From assembly GCA_017561285.1 (NCBI GenBank), contig JAFZDG010000076.1:1-27901 (forward strand): a DNA stretch of 27,901 nt, given 5' to 3'. Below are positions 24,124-27,901 of the stretch, one piece after another. This DNA is from Bacteroidaceae bacterium. GTDB taxonomy: Bacteria > Bacteroidota > Bacteroidia > Bacteroidales > Barnesiellaceae_A. Made by a program: the position numbers and the translations under genes. Numbering within the stretch: the first letter of the stretch is position 1; each line of letters opens with the position of its first letter. The notes under the pieces are model-generated. The model saw only the letters and a program-made list of their open reading frames with translations, was not told the origin of the DNA and ran no database searches.

Positions 24124-24996
24124 ATGAAAAAGTTGATACTCACACTACTCACTATTTTTCTGGTACTTCCTTTGTGGGCCACAAGCTACGAGCGCAGATT
24201 GGCTCGTATGAACGACCATTTTGACCACGCCGAATGGAGCGAAGTACTGCAAGAAACCGAGATGATGATACAAACCCAACCGGGCGATGTTGAACCATAT
24301 GCTGCGGCATTGATTGCTGCTCAATTTCTCGAAGACATCCCTACCGAAAATAGATATATCAAGCAATCTCAATCAAACAGAGTACATATAGATTCATTAC
24401 TACAGTGCGTATACGTGCGCACTCGACTCTTACACAACGCTCAAGTATATGAGCAACTATTGCTCAACCTCAAAGCCAACAACCGATGGCTTACGAGAGT
24501 ATTCAACATCTACTTGCTCGACTTTTACGACTTTGCCCGTAAAACCGAGCAGACCATTATCATTGCCGACGAACTGCTGCAAGTAACTCCCGATAACAAA
24601 CGATTTAAGAAGATAAAGGCTAATGCACTATTTTACCAGGGAGATAGCAAAGAGGCCGTTGACTTGTATGAAGATATATTGCAACAAGACTCTACCGACT
24701 ACGAAACCCTGACATTCCTGGCTGCATATTACATCGCCGAAGATATGACTATGCTAAATGATATCGACAACGCCTACTTGCAAGATAAGCACCCTACCGA
24801 CTCTGTTTACAAAGCACATAAACAACATATCATAGACACACGTATAGCACGCTCACTGACATTGCTGCACAAGGCTCAAGAAATGCGCCCTTCCGATCAC
24901 CTGACAAACGAAATAGAGCGCCTGTCGAATATAACAAATCAACTACCCCCTCGCCACGAAAAACGCAAGGCCGGTAAAAAAGCTTCTAAAGAATAA
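24124..24996 (+). CDS. Exported tetratricopeptide-repeat protein
   Basis: The 290-residue protein has a signal peptide (MKKLILTLLTIFLVLPLWA). Helix-turn-helix repeats of TPR type follow, clearest at about 150-200 (LLQVTPDNKRFKKIKANALF, then YQGDSKEAVDLYEDILQQDS). A last helical part (about 235-270, SLTLLHKAQEMRPSDHLTNE) leads to a very basic tail (RHEKRKAGKKASKE). TPR proteins are protein-binding scaffolds; the partner here is unknown. The 3' end overlaps the convergent birA by 11 bases, leaving no room for separate terminators. Confidence 0.85.
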   Translation: MKKLILTLLTIFLVLPLWATSYERRLARMNDHFDHAEWSEVLQETEMMIQTQPGDVEPYAAALIAAQFLEDIPTENRYIKQSQSNRVHIDSLLQCVYVRTRLLHNAQVYEQLLLNLKANNRWLTRVFNIYLLDFYDFARKTEQTIIIADELLQVTPDNKRFKKIKANALFYQGDSKEAVDLYEDILQQDSTDYETLTFLAAYYIAEDMTMLNDIDNAYLQDKHPTDSVYKAHKQHIIDTRIARSLTLLHKAQEMRPSDHLTNEIERLSNITNQLPPRHEKRKAGKKASKE

Positions 24997-25726
24997 AAGC
25001 AACCTCCTTGAAAGCATATTTGCGCACACACCCTTCGCTGTCGCATAACAGTAAATGACCATCGGGTTGCACCTCGTGAATGGCTGCCAAAAACTCACCA
25101 TCGGCATCGCAGTAGGTATAAAAACCATCTTTACGATATAACACAGCTGCATAGTCGCTTTGCAGTTGTTCGCGATTTGTGTCACATTGCGCATAACGAA
25201 TAGCTGTTGCCTCCAACACCTCGTTTAGTATCGCATCCAAATCATACTCTTCGCCCGTAACCTGTCGCAACGATATGGGATTGGGAGCATCGCTTACAAA
25301 ACGGTCCTGATTGATATTCAACCCTATCCCCACAATGGTACGCGAAATACTCATACCCGACAGATGATGTTCGATGAGAATACCCGCAATTTTGCTGTCG
25401 CAATAATAAATATCATTGGGCCACTTTACCGAAAAACCATCGGCATAGCGCGACAAAACATCAACAACTGCCAGAGCAGCAGCTTGCGATAAAACAAATT
25501 GCTCTTGGGGTGCAACGCCAACGGGACGCAAAAGATAGCTGAAGGTAAGGTTTTTTCCCGGCTCGGCCTCCCAAGTGTTGCCTCGCTGACCTCGGCCGGC
25601 CGATTGTGTATGTGTAGTAACAACACACCCCTCACACTGAGGCTCATCGCAATCTATCTTATCAAGATAGCTGTTGGTCGAAGCTATCTCCGACAATTTT
25701 ATAATACGCCATTCCATTTTTTCCAT
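24986..25726 (-). CDS. birA: Biotin--[acetyl-CoA-carboxylase] ligase
   Basis: The 246-residue enzyme attaches biotin to the carboxyl-carrier protein of carboxylases, via biotinyl-AMP. Motifs: TQSAGRGQRGNTWEAEPGKN (biotin-AMP loop GRGQRG at 44-49), SVKWPNDIYY (KWPND at 101-105) and SKIAGILIEHH with Lys112. The N-terminal DNA-binding domain of Escherichia coli BirA is absent, so it is a ligase only. ATG 25726 lies inside the yjbR-like gene (overlap 28 bases), which suggests coupled translation; ATG 25717 is an alternative. The 3' end overlaps the TPR gene by 11 bases. Confidence 0.96.
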   Translation of the reverse strand: MEKMEWRIIKLSEIASTNSYLDKIDCDEPQCEGCVVTTHTQSAGRGQRGNTWEAEPGKNLTFSYLLRPVGVAPQEQFVLSQAAALAVVDVLSRYADGFSVKWPNDIYYCDSKIAGILIEHHLSGMSISRTIVGIGLNINQDRFVSDAPNPISLRQVTGEEYDLDAILNEVLEATAIRYAQCDTNREQLQSDYAAVLYRKDGFYTYCDADGEFLAAIHEVQPDGHLLLCDSEGCVRKYAFKEVAFIL

Positions 25727-26088
25727 TCATCAAGCAATTTATATATATTTTCGCGCTGTAAACGATTTAATTTTTTTACCACCTCACAATATGAATGCAG
25801 TACCCAACTGCGCACCAATGCATCATTCAACCGAGGTGTTACACACACCGTATTCCAATACTTCTTATTACAATGAAATCCGGGTATCACTTCGGCATAG
25901 GCATCACGCAACTCCAATGCATATTCGGGATCGCATTTGACATTAAAACGCAACTCGGGATACTCCAATCCGGCAAAAAGGAACATACGACCTTCAACCT
26001 TAAATACCAAAGTTGTTTCGTCAAACGGAAAACACTCGGTAACCAAAGGTAACGACAAACAAAAATCGCGCAAACTCTCAATATCCAT
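25699..26088 (-). CDS. MmcQ/YjbR family protein
   Basis: The 129-residue protein matches the small MmcQ/YjbR (CyaY-like fold) family. It opens with MDIESLRDFCLSLPLVTECF and PFDETTLVFKVEGRMFLFAG. The motif VIPGFHCNKKYWNTVCV is the conserved core, followed by the closing helix region VRSWVLHSYCEVVKKLN. DNA binding has been proposed for the family, but the role is unknown. ATG 26088 is favoured because family members begin M-[DN]-I-E; an in-frame ATG at 26100 overlaps yraN by eight bases. It is the middle gene of yraN-yjbR-birA. Confidence 0.92.
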   Translation of the reverse strand: MDIESLRDFCLSLPLVTECFPFDETTLVFKVEGRMFLFAGLEYPELRFNVKCDPEYALELRDAYAEVIPGFHCNKKYWNTVCVTPRLNDALVRSWVLHSYCEVVKKLNRLQRENIYKLLDEWKKWNGVL

Positions 26089-26092
26089 AACA

Positions 26093-26461
26093 CTACACAT
26101 TCAGCGGTGGAAGAAAAGCATCCTCGATATGCTCTATCGTATATGGGGGTTCCTTTCCAACTATCGAAATAACGTCAAAACGCACATCCATATCCAACTC
26201 AAACATACGCATATAGGCATCAGCAGCACGCACCGTATTGCGTATCTTCTTCTCGGTTACTGCCTCCTCGGGATAGGCAAAATCGACACTGCTACGTGTC
26301 TTCACCTCTACGATGACAATAGTAGATTGGTGATACGCCACAATGTCAAGCTCATATTTGCCGCTTACCCAATTGATATCACGCACGACATACCCCCTAC
26401 TTATCAAATATTCGGCGGCATACTCCTCGCCACTCTTACCCAAAAGATTGTGCTGCGCCAT
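26093..26461 (-). CDS. YraN / UPF0102 family endonuclease-like protein
   Basis: The 122-residue protein starts MAQHNLLGKSGEEYAAEYLI and has the nuclease-like core of the UPF0102 family: GKYELDIVAYHQSTIVIVEVKTRSS, with Glu37, Asp39, Glu52 and Lys54 as the predicted metal/catalytic set. The family is related to Holliday-junction resolvase-like folds. Its function is not settled. It is the first gene of a tight operon (four-base gap to the yjbR-like gene) and has a full TAnnTTTG box upstream at 26493-26486. Confidence 0.94.
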   Translation of the reverse strand: MAQHNLLGKSGEEYAAEYLISRGYVVRDINWVSGKYELDIVAYHQSTIVIVEVKTRSSVDFAYPEEAVTEKKIRNTVRAADAYMRMFELDMDVRFDVISIVGKEPPYTIEHIEDAFLPPLNV

Positions 26462-26485
26462 ATATACATATATTATTATAGGTTA

Positions 26486-26493
26486 CAAATGTA
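26486..26493 (-). promoter_or_regulatory. Candidate -7 box for yraN-yjbR-birA
   Basis: The minus strand reads TACATTTG, a full TAnnTTTG match, 24 bases before the start at 26461. TTTG upstream (26508-26505) is spaced only 11 bases, so no good -33 element is seen. Confidence 0.5.
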
Positions 26494-26569
26494 CAAATTT
26501 GGCTCAAAAGTTGATTTTGAAAAAGGTATTTATTTACTTTGTGAAACAAACAATATAAACATCAAAGTT

Positions 26570-27280
26570 ATGAACACAAGTAAAAACAATATCATCGCAG
26601 CAGCAATCGTAGCTGTAGGTATGATTATGATGGGTTATAACATACAAAAAGGATTAGAAAATGGCCTACAAGACGAACGCATCGTATCGGTTCGAGGCCT
26701 TTCAGAACGTACAGTTCCTGCCGACAAAGTTGTGTGGCCTTTGGTATATAAAGAAGTAGGCAACGACTTAACCATACTGAGCAAACAAGTAAACAGCAAA
26801 AATAAAATTATTGTAGATTACCTCACATCAAAAGGCATTGCCGAAAGCGAAATATCCATAGCTTCGCCCGAGATAATAGACATGCAAGCCGAACGATACA
26901 TCAATCAAAATGTACCCTATAGATACAATCTGCGCACCATTATTACCGTTTCTTCACAACAGGTAGAATTAGTGCGTAATCTTATTGCCGAACAAGGTGA
27001 ATTACTCGACAAAGGCATTGCCATCGTATCGGGCGAATACGACACACAAGTAAACTATCTTTTCACAGGTCTCAACGACCTCAAACCCGATATGATTGCC
27101 GAGGCAACTCGCAATGCTCGCGAAGCCGCAGAACAATTTGCCACCGACTCCGAGAGCAAACTTGGCAAAATCAAAACGGCTACACAAGGACAATTCTCCA
27201 TAACCGATCGCGACCAATACACCCCATACCTCAAAAACGTACGTGTTGTAACTTCAGTCGTTTATTACCTCAAAGACTAA
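26570..27280 (+). CDS. SIMPL (DUF541) domain protein, membrane-anchored
   Basis: The 236-residue protein has an N-terminal anchor (about 8-26: IIAAAIVAVGMIMMGYNI). The SIMPL/DUF541 fold follows: IVSVRGLSERTVPADKVVW opens the domain, then TSKGIAESEISIASPEIIDM, YRYNLRTIITVSSQQVELV and a C-terminal EATRNAREAAEQFATDSESKLGKI, ending YLKNVRVVTSVVYYLKD. This is the standard order and length for the family. Such proteins sit at the envelope, and their molecular function is unclear. The frame extends upstream to 25937, but that part overlaps yraN and yjbR in antisense and is not coding. The start is ATG 26570. The next gene begins nine bases after the stop. Confidence 0.9.
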   Translation: MNTSKNNIIAAAIVAVGMIMMGYNIQKGLENGLQDERIVSVRGLSERTVPADKVVWPLVYKEVGNDLTILSKQVNSKNKIIVDYLTSKGIAESEISIASPEIIDMQAERYINQNVPYRYNLRTIITVSSQQVELVRNLIAEQGELLDKGIAIVSGEYDTQVNYLFTGLNDLKPDMIAEATRNAREAAEQFATDSESKLGKIKTATQGQFSITDRDQYTPYLKNVRVVTSVVYYLKD

Positions 27281-27289
27281 CATCCAACT

Positions 27290-27826
27290 ATGAAAAATAC
27301 CAGGAACATACCGGCTGCCCTCAATCGACTACATACAATCATCACACATATGGGATATGTGTGCGAAGTAATTGACGAAGACAATCTATTCATATTCGAG
27401 GCAACCATAGACACAGATGATGGAGACAAACTCAACATCAACATAAACGTAACAGAGAACGGCGAAAATCAACTCATAGGCGATGGTAACTACATAGCCT
27501 TAGAAGTATTCATCCCATGCGAAATAGAAACTAAAGAGGATGAGATGGAACTATCGTACTACATTATGGAACTAATTTCGCACGTTGATTTAACAACCAT
27601 ACAATACGTACCCCAAACACGACAAATACTCATTTCGCGCGTAGATTGCATCAGTAACGACTTGACCGACGACTTTATCATCAATCACATTCTTACACCA
27701 TGCATCAATGAGTTCCTATACATATTCTATCTCATAGAAAGCCAACCACCTCAAGCTCTCATCAAAGAAGATGAAGAAGAAACACCCTCAAGCATATCAC
27801 CCAACACCAAGCGATATTTAAACTAA
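27290..27826 (+). CDS. Acidic protein of unknown family, possibly YbjN/type III chaperone-like
   Basis: The 178-residue protein has no signal peptide. It is acidic, with clusters such as ATIDTDDGDK and EDEEETPSS near the C-terminus. A central strand-helix-strand arrangement is visible (LIGDGNYIALEVFIPCE, then ELSYYIMELISHVDLTTIQY, VPQTRQILISRVDC, and a final LTDDFIINHILTPCINEFLY). This is faintly like the YbjN/type III secretion chaperone fold. I do not recognise a family. It follows the SIMPL gene by nine bases and ends before a strong terminator, so the two are an operon. Confidence 0.75.
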   Translation: MKNTRNIPAALNRLHTIITHMGYVCEVIDEDNLFIFEATIDTDDGDKLNININVTENGENQLIGDGNYIALEVFIPCEIETKEDEMELSYYIMELISHVDLTTIQYVPQTRQILISRVDCISNDLTDDFIINHILTPCINEFLYIFYLIESQPPQALIKEDEEETPSSISPNTKRYLN

Positions 27827-27842
27827 CATTCCCACCCAATAT

Positions 27843-27882
27843 CACAACACCCCAATCTATTCATTTCGGCTGGGGTGTTGTG
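27843..27882 (+). terminator. Rho-independent terminator of the SIMPL operon
   Basis: A perfect 12-bp stem (CACAACACCCCA with TGGGGTGTTGTG), a 16-base loop and then TTTCATT. It lies 17 bases past the stop at 27826. Confidence 0.85.
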
Positions 27883-27901
27883 TTTCATTAGATTACTAAT
27901 A

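Noticed and set aside
25937..26569. Upstream extension of the SIMPL gene
   Set aside because: The extension is antisense to yraN and yjbR; the family-typical anchor begins at ATG 26570.

Overview
The window looks like chromosomal DNA of a Bacteroidales bacterium (phylum Bacteroidota). The evidence is fourfold. Many start regions carry the Bacteroidota -7 box TAnnTTTG, several with TTTG 19-21 bases upstream. Shine-Dalgarno sequences are mostly absent. Several proteins belong to families typical of the phylum: TamL-type lipidated Omp85 proteins, GldD, a DUF6340-like lipoprotein, PepSY-like and BspA-like proteins. The remaining genes are ordinary housekeeping genes (dapA, trmB, pyrH, frr, birA). 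The family cannot be fixed from the sequence. I see no rRNA, tRNA, CRISPR array, insertion sequence or prophage.

Layout. 1-2026 (-) is the 5' part of a lipidated Omp85 (BamA/TamA-type) gene that runs off the left edge. It is divergent from an acyl-ACP thioesterase (2152-2916, +). A PepSY-like exported protein (3007-3462, -) converges on the thioesterase, with a hairpin between them. The main block is 3580-10718 (+): tamB followed by tamL, overlapping at ATGA, with an unusually good ribosome binding site. A large AsmA-like DUF748 protein (10728-13088, -) converges on it. dapA (13264-14157, +) is divergent from the DUF748 gene, with a textbook promoter. Next come an orphan HTH protein (14338-14910, +) and a DUF6340-like lipoprotein (15017-16030, +), which share a short repeated motif upstream.

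The stretch 16049-19442 is all on the minus strand. In transcription order it holds a CDGSH iron-sulfur protein, an XRE/S24 LexA-like repressor with a candidate operator, a leucine-rich-repeat protein with a type IX secretion-like C-terminus, and trmB. The plus pair gldD-PPTase (19664-20919) follows. A short 2[4Fe-4S] ferredoxin (20982-21149, -), a Ser/His/Pro-rich secreted protein (21325-22341, -) and pyrH-frr (23911 down to 22610) come next. A TPR protein (24124-24996, +) overlaps tail to tail with the compact yraN-yjbR-birA operon (26461 down to 24986). The window ends with a SIMPL-domain protein and an unrecognised acidic protein (26570-27826, +) before a strong terminator.

How the genes fit together. 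The left half is mainly an envelope-building region: two lipidated Omp85 barrels, TamB and a DUF748 AsmA-like protein. TamB and DUF748 belong to the long beta-groove families proposed to bridge the inner and outer membranes. A fatty-acid thioesterase lies beside them. GldD together with the leucine-rich-repeat protein's C-terminal domain implies a type IX secretion system encoded elsewhere. The most notable points are the clustered Tam/AsmA genes, the S24 repressor with an Ala-Gly cleavage motif and a palindrome at its own start, and the orphan HTH output domain with repeated TTGTGAT sites.
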